DNA of 56,782 bases from Bin55 sp964511425 (lineage in GTDB: Bacteria > Pseudomonadota > Gammaproteobacteria > Pseudomonadales > Azotimanducaceae). This document shows, piece after piece, positions 1 to 8,673 of the stretch. The notes under the pieces are model-generated. The model was not told where the DNA came from. It saw only the letters and a program-made list of their open reading frames with translations, and did no database searches. Each line of letters starts with the position of its first letter. Positions within the stretch are counted from its first letter, which is position 1. Location of the stretch: the NCBI GenBank assembly GCA_964511425.1, contig CAZEFI010000009.1, forward strand, positions 1-56,782, written 5' to 3'. Both the position numbers and the translations under genes were made by a program.

Positions 1-25
1 ATGAACTGTCAAGAAATCTCCGTAA

Positions 26-232
26 TTAGCGTGTCAAGTTATCTACGGAATTCCCCAACATTAGATTCGCACCTTGAAATTCAACTCGACACCACTGAAT
101 AGTGCCTCTTGGATTCCAAGACTCCTTCAGTTTGAATCCAACGTTTCGGTAGAAATCAAGTGCCTGTTTCATGTCTTTTACCCACAACAAGGGTACCACT
201 TCTAAGCGCGAGTTTTTAGTATCATGAGTCAT
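26..232 (-). CDS. truncated VOC (glyoxalase/bleomycin-resistance fold) protein
   Basis: A 68-residue product whose first half matches the start of a VOC domain: a leading strand (EVVPLLWVKDM), the helix with ALDFYRNVGFK, then strands ending in GANLML. VOC units normally run about 110-130 residues, so roughly half is missing. The frame ends at a TAA after NLTR, and the other two frames also close within about 20 codons, so one frameshift would not restore it. No metal or substrate site can be assigned. It is either a decaying gene or a half-domain protein. The ATG at 230-232 is the only good start. Confidence 0.5.
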   Translation of the reverse strand: MTHDTKNSRLEVVPLLWVKDMKQALDFYRNVGFKLKESWNPRGTIQWCRVEFQGANLMLGNSVDNLTR

Positions 233-327
233 TTCAATTCTTCCAGAATTGTGAATTGGATGAGCTTACCTAGCATTATGGAGTTTATGACTATGTCAAA
301 CTCTTTTTTCACTTCTTTTAATCTTTC

Positions 328-1317
328 GTGACTGACGACATAAACCGAGCACAGGGCATGCTGAAGTGCTATGCACAGGCAATGCATGCGACCGCAGAAT
401 TACTAGATCACAATTTTCAAAACGCAGTAGATGCGCTCGCCCGGCTTGACGCACTGCTTGTGGTTACCGGATTAGGAAAAAGTGGTCTCATAGGACAAAA
501 AGCTGCTGCGACGTTTTCCAGCACAGGAACGCGTGCCGTCTTCGTTCACCCCGTTGAAGCTCTGCACGGTGACTCGGGAGTAATTGAACCTGACGCAGCA
601 CTTTTAGCCATATCCAAGGGCGGCGGAAATATTGAAACTATTGAGTTCACCCGCCAGTTTAAGTCGGTCGCGCGAGGATCTGTCATAACAATCACTGAAC
701 CCAATTCAAACCTCGAGTCGTACGGAGATATTGCTCTTCACATTCCTAGACTACCTGAAATTGATGAATGGGACTTAGCACCAACTACTAGTACTGCTAC
801 GACTCTGAGTATGTGTGATGTACTAGCAATCTGCGTACAACGACAAAAAGGTCTTACTGCTGAACATTTTGCCCAATTTCATCCGCACGGGACCCTAGGA
901 AAACGATTGCTTCTGCATGTTCGAGACTTTATGAAATCTGGCGACGCGCTTCCCGTTCAATCGCTCAATGCTAAATTTTCGGAGGTCCTGTACGAAATTT
1001 CCTCGAAGGGCCTCGGGACAGTATTGCTTGTTAATAAAGATGCAACGTTCTTTGGAATGATAACCGATGGAGATATACGTCGTTTACTTGAACGAAACGA
1101 AGAGGTCACAAAACTCAATGCAGAACAGTGCTATCAGCTCAGCCGACGCGGAACCGATTTACCCAAAGTCACCCACGGTACGATCACCGCGGGCACGAAA
1201 GCGAGCGACTGTCTTCAAAAAATGCAAGTTGATCGGATAACTTCGCTCGTCGTACTTGAACAGAATCAACCGATTGGGTTGGTGCGACTACAGGACCTCG
1301 TCGCAGCAGGACTGTAA
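328..1317 (+). CDS. kdsD: arabinose-5-phosphate isomerase, KdsD/KpsF type
   Basis: Converts D-ribulose 5-phosphate to D-arabinose 5-phosphate, the first step to Kdo for lipopolysaccharide or capsule. An N-terminal SIS sugar-isomerase domain (about residues 35-190) shows GLGKSG at 48-53, HGD at 80-82 and the APTTST motif. A pair of CBS domains follows from about residue 205 to the end (MITDGDIRR). At 329 residues it matches the family length. The usual Ser-rich SNSGE loop reads SKGGGN here, and the FHPGGALG motif reads FHPHGTLG, so it may be a KpsF-like paralog. It is not beside kdsC or lpt genes; nearby polysaccharide genes favour a capsule or exopolysaccharide link. The start is GTG, with no clear Shine-Dalgarno sequence. 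Confidence 0.85.
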   Translation: MTDDINRAQGMLKCYAQAMHATAELLDHNFQNAVDALARLDALLVVTGLGKSGLIGQKAAATFSSTGTRAVFVHPVEALHGDSGVIEPDAALLAISKGGGNIETIEFTRQFKSVARGSVITITEPNSNLESYGDIALHIPRLPEIDEWDLAPTTSTATTLSMCDVLAICVQRQKGLTAEHFAQFHPHGTLGKRLLLHVRDFMKSGDALPVQSLNAKFSEVLYEISSKGLGTVLLVNKDATFFGMITDGDIRRLLERNEEVTKLNAEQCYQLSRRGTDLPKVTHGTITAGTKASDCLQKMQVDRITSLVVLEQNQPIGLVRLQDLVAAGL

Positions 1318-1355
1318 CTGAACTAAATTTCTTTTTTTAGAAGGTCAGTTCAGTT
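1316..1355. terminator. dyad between convergent kdsD and hspQ
   Basis: Nine-base arms AACTGAACT (1316-1324) and AGTTCAGTT (1347-1355) are perfect inverted copies. The loop contains a smaller TTCT/AGAA stem around a T run. It overlaps both stop codons of the convergent genes. The T run lies in the loop and not after the stem, so this is not a textbook intrinsic terminator. Confidence 0.35.
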
Positions 1356-1656
1356 GACGCGGGCGGTACTCGAAACCATCGAATTCGTCAAAGTAATAAG
1401 CGATATCCGGATGTTCAATCCTACTTTTATTGCGACTGAGTACGAGGTGTCGCTGTGCAACATAAGTTACGCTACCGCCACCATCAACCAATATTCCGTA
1501 CCAAGGCTTGTTTTTCGGCGGTTTGGACTTAGCCATTTCGTCGTACCACTCGTCGGTTAACGAGAATATGGCATCGCAATGGTAAATCACACCACGATAT
1601 CCGAACCGGACGTGTTGGACAATTTGCCCTAAATGAAATAACATTGGCATTCGCAT
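1345..1656 (-). CDS. hspQ: HspQ / YccV-like hemimethylated-DNA-binding domain protein
   Basis: A small cytosolic protein of the HspQ (YccV-like) family, known in Escherichia coli as a heat-shock protein that acts as a specificity factor for Lon and binds hemimethylated DNA. Visible signatures are FHLGQIVQHVRFGYRGVIYHCD near the N-terminus (quoted here only for HLGQIVQHVRFGYRGVI), an EWYDEM segment, PWYGILVDGG and TYVAQRHL. The length of 103 residues is normal. Translation may begin at Met1, Met3 or Met5; no ribosome site separates them. It converges on kdsD. I saw no convincing sigma-32 promoter upstream. Confidence 0.8.
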   Translation of the reverse strand: MRMPMLFHLGQIVQHVRFGYRGVIYHCDAIFSLTDEWYDEMAKSKPPKNKPWYGILVDGGGSVTYVAQRHLVLSRNKSRIEHPDIAYYFDEFDGFEYRPRQLN

Positions 1657-1665
1657 AGATACACG

Positions 1666-1830
1666 CTATTTGACAAGGCAAGAGGAGTATTTTTGGGGAC
1701 GTACCTTGTTGAAACCGCCCACTCGTTTCACCGAAAATTGCTGCCTACCACGAGAAAGTCTCACATCTTCTCCACGATTAACGACGACGTGCCCGTCGCC
1801 GTCGGCCCAGTTCCCGATATTGTACTGATA
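1666..1830 (-). other. possible gene remnant in a 410-bp gap (1657-2068)
   Basis: The gap between hspQ and the next gene is mostly empty. One stretch on the minus strand stays open for about 55 codons between stops at 1831-1833 and 1666-1668 and reads like protein (for example NIGNWADGDGHVVVNRGEDV). It has no usable start codon. It is locally richer in G and C than its surroundings. I do not recognise a family, and it may be chance. Confidence 0.2.
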
Positions 1831-2006
1831 TTATTCACAGTAAAACCTGATTTGTAGCCCCTTCCAAGTAAAGTGCAGAAATTCTACATTTCCGAACATA
1901 TTCGCAGTAATACCAGTGCAAATCGATTACACCCACCACGAATATGCCCGTGAATTACAACTTTAGTGTTCAAAATAGTAGCAAAAAAAGTAGAAATGCA
2001 CAATTT

Positions 2007-2035
2007 TTGAGTAAAGTGTATAACTACCATATCAT
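2007..2035 (+). promoter_or_regulatory. sigma-70-like promoter
   Basis: TTGAGT (2007-2012), a 17-base spacer and TATCAT (2030-2035) fit the -35/-10 pattern with four and five of six matches. It lies 33 bases before the ATG of the secreted-protein gene at 2069. Confidence 0.45.
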
Positions 2036-2068
2036 TAGTAGTATTCAGATTCGATTTGTTGTGTCAAT

Positions 2069-2662
2069 ATGAAAATATCATCGGTTTTAAAAATACTGTT
2101 CCTTTGCATGTTCCTAGGATTATTTACGACCTGTTTCGTTCATGCAAAACGCGACAAAGCGATCACTGGAACCTGGGTAGTAAATGAGGAAGCTACGGAA
2201 ACTCTACAGAACAAAGTTCGTCGAACGAATACTCGAAGTATGGGAGATGGTCCGAACGTAGCCGTTTTAGGCGTACCTGCAGGAGGTGCGGGACCTTCCG
2301 GACCAAACTCAACCTTAAAGTTTCCCATTGTTTTAGAGTGTGAAGAGATATCGTTCCAAGTGGACGATGAAAAAATTAAAGCATCATGCGAGACAGGAGT
2401 TTCGCGCGAGTTTCTTGTTGGTAAGCTCCACGGTCGAATAACTCGATTTCGGTCCAATGTACTCACCGAATCGTATAGTTCAACAAGCCGCTCAGTAAAG
2501 CACGACATCCGAGTCGATAAAGAAGGAAATCTTGTTGCAAAAGTGCGGATTAAACCAAAAAACGGCAATACACAAGTGTATGTGCGCGTCTACAGTCGTC
2601 CTTCAGACACAGAAGTGCCAGAAACAGACAACCAAAGCGAAGACACCACAGAAGACTCTTAA
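2069..2662 (+). CDS. secreted or periplasmic protein of unknown function
   Basis: 197 residues with a clear N-terminal export signal: MKISSVLK, a hydrophobic core (ILFLCMFLGLFTTC) and a probable cleavage site after VHA at about residue 26. The mature part opens with DKAITGTWVVNEEATETL, a pattern I associate with small secreted lipocalin-like or META-like proteins, but I cannot place it in a family. A Gly/Pro-rich loop (VPAGGAGPSGP) sits near residue 72. Two cysteines (in LECEE and ASCETG) could form a disulfide. The tail is acidic (VPETDNQSEDTTEDS). It stands alone with its own promoter and converges on the deacetylase gene. Confidence 0.6.
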   Translation: MKISSVLKILFLCMFLGLFTTCFVHAKRDKAITGTWVVNEEATETLQNKVRRTNTRSMGDGPNVAVLGVPAGGAGPSGPNSTLKFPIVLECEEISFQVDDEKIKASCETGVSREFLVGKLHGRITRFRSNVLTESYSSTSRSVKHDIRVDKEGNLVAKVRIKPKNGNTQVYVRVYSRPSDTEVPETDNQSEDTTEDS

Positions 2663-2694
2663 CTGACCATTAAGCGTATTACTCTCTTCATCGG

Positions 2695-3510
2695 TCAATC
2701 TCTCAATCGGCATTTTCCGGTCCGCATTCGTAATCGAAAGTTTGCAAGACCGTCTCGACCGCTCACTTTAACCCGCTTTAAGGTCAACCTATCTTCAATT
2801 AAGTCTTGACTGATTCCTTGTTCCGTCGTGACAGCAAACGAAAAACCTGCCCGTTTTACCATTTCCACGTGTCGCTCTTCAAATAGACCAAAAGGGTACG
2901 CGAACGACACTACTTCACCACCGAATAATTCTTTAAGTGTGTCGCGACATCGGCGAATTTCGGTTTGACATTGGTTCGAGTCTAGGATTAGAAGATTCGC
3001 ATGGGTTTCGGTGTGCCCACCAAGCTCCCATCGTTTCGACGCGAGCATATTGACGACATCGTCGTCAAGCAATTTTGGTTCTGCCATAAGTTCTCCATCG
3101 GTGTGGTGTTCTTTCTTACTTCTCGACCAGTCGCGATCGTGACGATCCGAGACTAAGTACAACGTGGCTTTGGCATCAAATTTTTTAAGTATTGGGTCAG
3201 CTACCAGGAAGTTATCACGATAACCGTCGTCAAAGGTAATCGCCACGTTTTTACCACTAAGTTCGTTCGCCAACTCGGACACGAAGACAAACTTCCAACC
3301 ATTACTTTTTAACCAACTCAGTTGCCGTTCAAATTCGGCAGGATCAACCCGCAACTTGTTGTATTTCGCTTTAGGTTTTTGGTGACTGATCATGTGGTAC
3401 ATCAGCACGCGAGGAAGGTCGTATGAAACAGTTGGTCGCCACCACGCAAATTGAAAACTCACGTAAAGAAGTGCGAAGCCACCGATACCACAAATTAGCC
3501 ATATCGTCAT
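2695..3510 (-). CDS. membrane-anchored polysaccharide deacetylase (CE4/NodB-like)
   Basis: Members of this family remove N- or O-acetyl groups from envelope or exported polysaccharides. Residues 3-22 form one membrane anchor (IWLICGIGGFALLYVSFQF). The NodB-type domain follows: RVLMYHMIS, the catalytic motif NVAITFDDGY (TFDD), the metal-binding HTETH in GGHTETHANL, and FAYPFG. It is 271 residues long. Its ATG overlaps the stop of the glycosyltransferase gene by four bases (3507-3510), so the two are translationally coupled and probably act on the same glycan. The catalytic domain is predicted outside the cytoplasm. Confidence 0.82.
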   Translation of the reverse strand: MTIWLICGIGGFALLYVSFQFAWWRPTVSYDLPRVLMYHMISHQKPKAKYNKLRVDPAEFERQLSWLKSNGWKFVFVSELANELSGKNVAITFDDGYRDNFLVADPILKKFDAKATLYLVSDRHDRDWSRSKKEHHTDGELMAEPKLLDDDVVNMLASKRWELGGHTETHANLLILDSNQCQTEIRRCRDTLKELFGGEVVSFAYPFGLFEERHVEMVKRAGFSFAVTTEQGISQDLIEDRLTLKRVKVSGRDGLANFRLRMRTGKCRLRD

Positions 3511-4616
3511 GACAACAACTCCTCATACATCGAAATGGTCTTTTCGCGCATTGCTTGAAGTGTCATGGAATGTCGTGAAATCTCATGTTTTTGTGAGATG
3601 AGTGTACGAATCCGTGCAGCCGCAGATCCAGTATCACCAACTGGGACCGCACCGATGGGACACAACTCCCGGAGTAGGTCTCTGACGCCCCCGTGGTCAT
3701 AACCTACAACAGGTACTCCCAGAGATAAAGCTTCAAGCACGGTACGACCAAACGCTTCCGGCGTCGACGAAAACGACACAAGAACATCACTAGCTACCAT
3801 GAGTTCGCGAACATCTGATCGATGACCGAGAAAGAAGACAGATTTTCGTAATGCTTCGACCTTTTCTACTCGTAGGCGCAGTTCTTCGTATAAGTTGTGA
3901 TGCTCTTTGGAGGCCTCTCCCACTATGATTCCAGTAACTGGGGTACTTTGTTCGAAAAGAGATTCAATAACATCGAGAAAGTCGTGATGTCCTTTCAGCC
4001 GCGAGACTCTACCGACTATTGTGACTACAGGAGAATCTTCATCGATGCTATGCTCCTTTTTCCAGATACTCCATCGTCGCTTCCATTCTGAGTCCGGTTC
4101 AAAGTCTGTGTTGAATACACTCGGATCAACGCCCCGATGAATTACTCTCACCCTATTCCGATCAAAATTCCGATAGTTTTCTAGCAAGTATTGCTCCGCT
4201 GCAGTGGAAACTGCTTCAATGCGTTCGCCTTTGGCAATGATCGCACTATACCTTGATACCGAATGGAGTCCGTGGACAGAGGTTACAAATCGAGGTCGAG
4301 CCTCATTAGGGAGGAGTTTGATCGCGAGATAACACAGCCAACCGGGTAACCGAGATCGACTGTGAACGATCTCTGGACGTGCGTCATTGAAATACTTTCT
4401 CAATTGCCAGATTCCGCGCAGTACCCGCAAATTTTTTGTACCGACAGCCATTGAGATATGAATCACGCCGAAGGCTGTGAGTTCATCGACAAGTGGTCCA
4501 CCCTCTGAGATCACGATGGCTTCGTGTCCTAACTTCCTGAGATAGCCTGCGATTTCGATGGTTCCGCGCTCTACCCCACCTCCATGTAGTCGAGGCAAGA
4601 CTTGAACGACTTTCAC
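3507..4616 (-). CDS. family 4 (GT-B) glycosyltransferase
   Basis: A retaining GT-B enzyme that transfers sugar from a nucleotide-sugar donor in the cytoplasm. Visible features are the N-terminal acceptor-side motif VLPRLHGGGVERGTIE, the GRVSRLKGHHDFLDV donor-domain start near residue 200, and the EX7E-type element STPEAFGRTVLEALSLGVP with the following GYDHGGV loop. 369 residues is typical. It is the first gene of a two-gene operon with the deacetylase. The linkage it makes cannot be predicted. Context suggests lipopolysaccharide core, capsule or exopolysaccharide assembly. Confidence 0.85.
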   Translation of the reverse strand: MKVVQVLPRLHGGGVERGTIEIAGYLRKLGHEAIVISEGGPLVDELTAFGVIHISMAVGTKNLRVLRGIWQLRKYFNDARPEIVHSRSRLPGWLCYLAIKLLPNEARPRFVTSVHGLHSVSRYSAIIAKGERIEAVSTAAEQYLLENYRNFDRNRVRVIHRGVDPSVFNTDFEPDSEWKRRWSIWKKEHSIDEDSPVVTIVGRVSRLKGHHDFLDVIESLFEQSTPVTGIIVGEASKEHHNLYEELRLRVEKVEALRKSVFFLGHRSDVRELMVASDVLVSFSSTPEAFGRTVLEALSLGVPVVGYDHGGVRDLLRELCPIGAVPVGDTGSAAARIRTLISQKHEISRHSMTLQAMREKTISMYEELLS

Positions 4617-4644
4617 TTAGGTTGCATGGGTTCAATGAGCATCT

Positions 4645-5286
4645 TCATTGACCATAGCGCGACGCTGATCGCAAGAATTCAATCTCGGCTGGAGTCGATG
4701 TTCGTTGCAAAACTTCGTTCCGGTGAGGAAATCTGTTAAAGCGGTGAATGATTTGACAATGTTCTTCAAAAAAACGCAAACTCTCGTTGACGTAATCGTG
4801 CCATCTTTGCTCACAATGGTTTAACAAATTACGAACAATTTGCACCCCAAACTCTTGATCCTTGAGCTTTTCGCTGTGTTGAAAGGGATGATAACAGAAT
4901 AACATACCTGGTACCGACATCTCTTGATCCAGTCCTTGGCTTATCGCGGAATATGCGATATCTATCGCTTGCTCGTCATGAGCGAATGCTTCGGCTTTCT
5001 TTCGATATATTTGGCGTGTAAACTGGTCGAGAACTAAGACTAGAGCGAGTGCTCCGGAGCTCGTTTCAGACCAATCTCGCCGCTGTCCGTTGACGATCTC
5101 CTTCAGTAACGTTCCGAACTTTCTTCTGATCTCATCATCGCGTTCGGTAGAAATACTGTACCAAATCTTACTTCGTCCTTGAAGTTTTTCGATGTCGTCC
5201 TCGGCTCCGTTGAACCAATACTGTAAAACTTGATCAGGAGTGTAGTTTTCGTCGGTTGTTGCGTTCATCGTAATATCTGCACTCAT
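4645..5286 (-). CDS. DUF924 family protein
   Basis: An all-helical TPR-like cytosolic protein of unknown role. Family signatures are DQVLQYWFNG near the N-terminus, ALALVLVLDQFTRQIYR, and MLFCYHPFQHSEKLKDQEFG. The frame is open back to 5391, but the extra 35 codons would overlap the divergent MFS gene and carry no family signal, so I start at the ATG at 5284-5286; another ATG six codons later is possible. About 213 residues, normal for the family. Many members sit alone, as here. Confidence 0.75.
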   Translation of the reverse strand: MSADITMNATTDENYTPDQVLQYWFNGAEDDIEKLQGRSKIWYSISTERDDEIRRKFGTLLKEIVNGQRRDWSETSSGALALVLVLDQFTRQIYRKKAEAFAHDEQAIDIAYSAISQGLDQEMSVPGMLFCYHPFQHSEKLKDQEFGVQIVRNLLNHCEQRWHDYVNESLRFFEEHCQIIHRFNRFPHRNEVLQRTSTPAEIEFLRSASRYGQ

Positions 5287-5366
5287 TCCACGAACAATTT
5301 TATGATCACCCAGTCTAATGGTTCTTCCCGAATAGCCATAATATCCAATCCCTACAAGGAATCTAC

Positions 5367-6743
5367 TTGACCTCCGCTTTATCCCTCTCACAACGACTTG
5401 CCAATGTCATCGTTTCGGCGGGACGTACATTTGAATCGTTAGCATACCGAGACTTTCGTCTACTCTGGTTCGCGAGTCTCGCGACGTCGTTAGCTATTCA
5501 GATTCAAATCTTCGCTCGAGGATGGTTAATTTTTGATCTCACTGAATCGGAAATAATGTTGACCTGGGTAATGCTTTCATTTTGGCTCCCTTCGTCGGTG
5601 TTTTCATTTTTCGGTGCCGCGCTCGCGGACCGAATTCGCAAGAAAACGATTATGGTCTCTGCCCAAGTCGCCAGCATGCTGTCCGCACTGACCTTCGGCG
5701 CACTCATTTTGATCGGCGAAGTTTACTTCTGGTATTTTGTTGTATTCGGATTTTTAAATGGCACGGTATTAGCGTTGAGCATGCCGACACGAACTGCCGT
5801 AATGCCCGATCTCGTTGCTCCAAGACACTTAACGAATGCGCTTGCTCTCTCCGGATCTACCTTTAATCTATCCAGAGTGGTAGGCGTTGCTCTCGGTGGC
5901 GTTATTCTTTCGATTCTTTTGTTACCGAACTTTTCACCCTCTAACAGCGTCGGTTTGCTCTTCTTACTCATCTCGGTTTTATATGGTTGTTCGATTGTTG
6001 GAACTTCCCTCATACACTACCAAGGTGCCCCAACTCGAATTCATAAGAAGTCCCTAACCCGAGATTTCTGGGAAGGCGTAGCCTATGTGCGGAACTCTCG
6101 CGTTGTTATAGGATTGCTCTTGATGGGGTTAATACCTACGATGTTCGGCTTTAGTGCTCAGTTCCTACTACCTGCATTTAATGGAAGAGTGTTTGGCGGT
6201 CATAGTGAATCATTGAGTGGTTTGATGGTAGCACTAGGTGTTGGCGCGGTTTTAGGTTCTCTGACGATAGCTCGTTTCGGGGAAACTCCCTACAAAGGAC
6301 GCCTCATGTATGCTTTAGCGTTTCTGTGGGCATTCTTCATCGCACTCTTAGCATTGAGTACAACATATTGGGTAGCGGTAATCGTGCTTGCGTTCATTGG
6401 TGCTAGTAGTGCTGGATTGTCTTCATTAAACATGAGTGTTATTCAGCTCATTGTTTCAGCAAAAATGCGAAGCAGAATTATGGCAATAACTTGGGCGAGT
6501 TTTGGGTTGATGCCTGTTGGGATGATTCCTTTGGGAATTCTCGCTGAATCGTTGAGTGTTCAAACTGCATTTCTCGTTTGCGCCGGAATGATGTTTGTAG
6601 GTGTCCTCTGTATACATGTGGTAGCACCGGACGTACTAAAAATTAGACGCGGACATAAAGACTATTCGTCCTCAATCGAATCACCAAAATCTTCCAAGAG
6701 CGACGAATGGACCAAACCGATTGCATCGCCAACGACTAAGTAA
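5367..6743 (+). CDS. MFS transporter, MFS_3 / EntS-like exporter
   Basis: A 458-residue inner-membrane major-facilitator protein with about 12 hydrophobic segments. The N-terminal ESLAYRDFRLLWFASLATSLA pattern (shown in part) and the loop ADRIRKKTIMV after the second segment are typical of the MFS_3 group that exports small molecules such as siderophores. The C-terminal 40 residues are polar and rich in Ser/Lys. The start is TTG at 5367: an AAGGA site at 5356-5360 sits six bases before it. The substrate is unknown. It is separated by 15 bases from the nucleotide-sugar dehydrogenase gene and may be co-transcribed. Confidence 0.8.
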   Translation: MTSALSLSQRLANVIVSAGRTFESLAYRDFRLLWFASLATSLAIQIQIFARGWLIFDLTESEIMLTWVMLSFWLPSSVFSFFGAALADRIRKKTIMVSAQVASMLSALTFGALILIGEVYFWYFVVFGFLNGTVLALSMPTRTAVMPDLVAPRHLTNALALSGSTFNLSRVVGVALGGVILSILLLPNFSPSNSVGLLFLLISVLYGCSIVGTSLIHYQGAPTRIHKKSLTRDFWEGVAYVRNSRVVIGLLLMGLIPTMFGFSAQFLLPAFNGRVFGGHSESLSGLMVALGVGAVLGSLTIARFGETPYKGRLMYALAFLWAFFIALLALSTTYWVAVIVLAFIGASSAGLSSLNMSVIQLIVSAKMRSRIMAITWASFGLMPVGMIPLGILAESLSVQTAFLVCAGMMFVGVLCIHVVAPDVLKIRRGHKDYSSSIESPKSSKSDEWTKPIASPTTK

Positions 6744-6758
6744 TCTTCAAGCTACGAG

Positions 6759-8042
6759 ATGACCTTACCTCAACTTTCCTCACAGACTAAGGTGTGTGTC
6801 ATCGGCTTAGGCTACGTCGGACTACCGATGGCGATTACTTGCAGTAAGCACTACCCCACCATTGGGTTCGATATATCTCCGCAACGAATTACCGCATTAA
6901 AGGCTGGAATAGACAATACAGGCGAGGTCGAATCCAATGAAATCGCCGGGGATCAGCTTACATTCACCGACTCAATCACAGACTGCAACACCTGTGATAT
7001 TTACATCGTTACCGTACCGACCCCGATTGACGAAAATAATGATCCTGATTTATCCATGCTCACTGTTGCGAGTGAGTCTGTAGGTAACGTTTTAACACGA
7101 GGAAATGTTGTCGTCTACGAGTCCACCGTGTTTCCTGGTGCGACAGAGGAGTTGTGCGTTCCCATAATTGAACGCTGTTCCGGATTGGTCTTGAACCAGG
7201 ACTTTTGGGTAGGTTATAGCCCTGAAAGAGTCAACCCCGGTGACAAAGGACACCGGCTGGTCAATGTCACAAAAGTTACTTCCGGATCGAACGACGACGC
7301 CCGTGAATTTATCGACTCGTTTTATCGATCGTTCGTGCAGGCGGGAACGTATCCTGCTCCTTCAATCAGAGTAGCCGAAGCAGCAAAGGTCATCGAAAAC
7401 ATTCAACGCGATCTGAACATTGCGTTTGTCAATGAACTCGCGCAACTGTTCGATTCACTTGACCTAGACACCGGTGAAGTACTCAAGGCCGCGGCTACAA
7501 AGTGGAATTTCATGCGGTTTCAACCGGGCCTCGTTGGGGGACACTGCATCGGTGTCGATCCTTATTACTTAACCCACAAAGCACGCGAGATTGGTTTTCA
7601 CCCCGACGTCATTCTTGCTGGCAGAAAAATCAACAATTCCATGCCTGCTTGGATTGCTCAAAAGATCTACCGACTACTCTCAGAACGGAACAAAACCGTT
7701 GCGAACTGTTCGGCTTTAGTGTGCGGAATTACTTTCAAGGAAAATTGCCCCGATACTCGAAACAGTAAAGCCGTAGAACTTGTCTCCTTACTCCAATCCG
7801 ATATGTCTGCAGTCGACGTATACGATCCTGTTGCCTACGAACATACCAGTGACATCGCAAGTGAAATTAAGCTAATCGAACACCCAAAAGAGCACTTCTA
7901 TGATGCAGTAATTCTCGCGGTCGCGCACGATGTTTTCAAAGAAGGAGAAGAAGCCGCTTTACTTAGCTACGGTAAAAGTGATTGCGTAGTCTACGATATA
8001 AAACATGTCCTTCCACTGGATCAAGTGACAGCACGACTATAA
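6759..8042 (+). CDS. tviB: UDP-N-acetylhexosamine 6-dehydrogenase (TviB/WbpA/WbpO type)
   Basis: Oxidises C6 of a UDP-N-acetylhexosamine with two NAD+ to give the uronic acid used in capsules and O-antigens. The NAD-binding Rossmann start KVCVIGLGYVGLP lies at 11-23, ESTVFPGATEE in the middle, and the catalytic cysteine is C263 in GLVGGHCIGVDPYYL. The C-terminal domain with FKENCPDTRNSK is present. 427 residues is full length. The GGHCIGVDPYYLTHKA form is typical of the HexNAc enzymes and not of UDP-glucose dehydrogenase, but the exact epimer cannot be told. It supports the view that this region builds an acidic surface polysaccharide. Confidence 0.85.
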   Translation: MTLPQLSSQTKVCVIGLGYVGLPMAITCSKHYPTIGFDISPQRITALKAGIDNTGEVESNEIAGDQLTFTDSITDCNTCDIYIVTVPTPIDENNDPDLSMLTVASESVGNVLTRGNVVVYESTVFPGATEELCVPIIERCSGLVLNQDFWVGYSPERVNPGDKGHRLVNVTKVTSGSNDDAREFIDSFYRSFVQAGTYPAPSIRVAEAAKVIENIQRDLNIAFVNELAQLFDSLDLDTGEVLKAAATKWNFMRFQPGLVGGHCIGVDPYYLTHKAREIGFHPDVILAGRKINNSMPAWIAQKIYRLLSERNKTVANCSALVCGITFKENCPDTRNSKAVELVSLLQSDMSAVDVYDPVAYEHTSDIASEIKLIEHPKEHFYDAVILAVAHDVFKEGEEAALLSYGKSDCVVYDIKHVLPLDQVTARL

Positions 8043-8071
8043 CGACTAGTTTGTTGGTCCTTGTATCCCTC

Positions 8072-8090
8072 GGAACTAGTGATGAGTTCC
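8072..8090. terminator. small hairpin between convergent tviB-like and higA-like genes
   Basis: GGAACT (8072-8077) and AGTTCC (8085-8090) pair around a seven-base loop in the convergent intergenic space. No T tract follows on either strand, so termination is only suggested by position. Confidence 0.25.
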
Positions 8091-8146
8091 CAGACTCAGA
8101 TCGCAAACTCGAACGCTGAATAAGACAAGGCTCTGCCTAAAGAATT

Positions 8147-8398
8147 TCAATCATGGATGAGCTTTCTGTCGTCCCAAGCTTGTTGTAAATTCATCCAAAA
8201 CTCGGTCGAGGTCTTAAAAAATTTAGACAGCACGTGTGCTGTCTCCAGGGTAATCGGCTGTTGTCCCGCGACGATAGATACGACTCGGCTTGGCGGCACA
8301 TTAAGGACCTGCGCCAAGTAAGTATCTGAAAGTCCGCGTTCGTTCATTTCTTCGCGTAGGATTTCTCCTGGATGAACAGGTTCCAATTTGTTTTGCAT
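8147..8398 (-). CDS. higA: HigA-family XRE antitoxin, orphan
   Basis: A DNA-binding helix-turn-helix protein of the HigA addiction-module type: HPGEILREEMNERGLS, YLAQVLNVPPSRVVSIVAGQ and ITLETAHVLSKFFKTSTEFWMNLQ are all family signatures. HigA proteins normally bind a HigB mRNA-interferase toxin and repress their shared operon. No toxin gene lies on either side: upstream is tRNA-Ser and downstream the convergent tviB-like gene. I start at the ATG at 8396-8398, since the frame extends only to a TTG at 8437 without family signal. A DnaA-box 9-mer TTATCCACA lies upstream at 8449-8457. Confidence 0.8.
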   Translation of the reverse strand: MQNKLEPVHPGEILREEMNERGLSDTYLAQVLNVPPSRVVSIVAGQQPITLETAHVLSKFFKTSTEFWMNLQQAWDDRKLIHD

Positions 8399-8547
8399 CG
8401 GTAAAGTCTCTTGACTTAAGTCGGTCTTATGTTTCAATTGCTATTGGATTATCCACAATTTGAAAAGAACAAAGCGACCCAAATTCAGTCTTAATCCGTA
8501 CTTAAAATTTGTTACTTGACTCTTAAGTTTGATGGAACTAGTTCATA

Positions 8548-8636
8548 GGAGGGGTGGCTGAGTGGACGAAAGCACTGGTTTTGAAAACCAGCGAGGTTAA
8601 CTACCTCCCGGGGTTCGAATCCCCGCCCCTCCGCCA
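8548..8636 (+). tRNA. serT: tRNA-Ser(UGA)
   Basis: The acceptor arms GGAGGGG (8548-8554) and CCCCTCC (8626-8632) pair fully. The anticodon stem CTGGT/ACCAG encloses loop TTTGAAA with anticodon TGA. A long variable arm (GAGGT/ACCTC) marks a class II tRNA. The T arm CGGGG-TTCGAAT-CCCCG is intact, and CCA is encoded (8634-8636). In pseudomonads a tRNA-Ser also sits beside the tus genes. Confidence 0.97.
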
Positions 8637-8673
8637 AATACGACCTTAATACCAGAGAAGAACCATCCCGAAA

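Noticed and set aside
8225..8244. Inverted repeat AGACAGCAC/GTGCTGTCT around two bases
   Set aside because: Lies fully inside the higA-like coding sequence; no reason to call it an operator.
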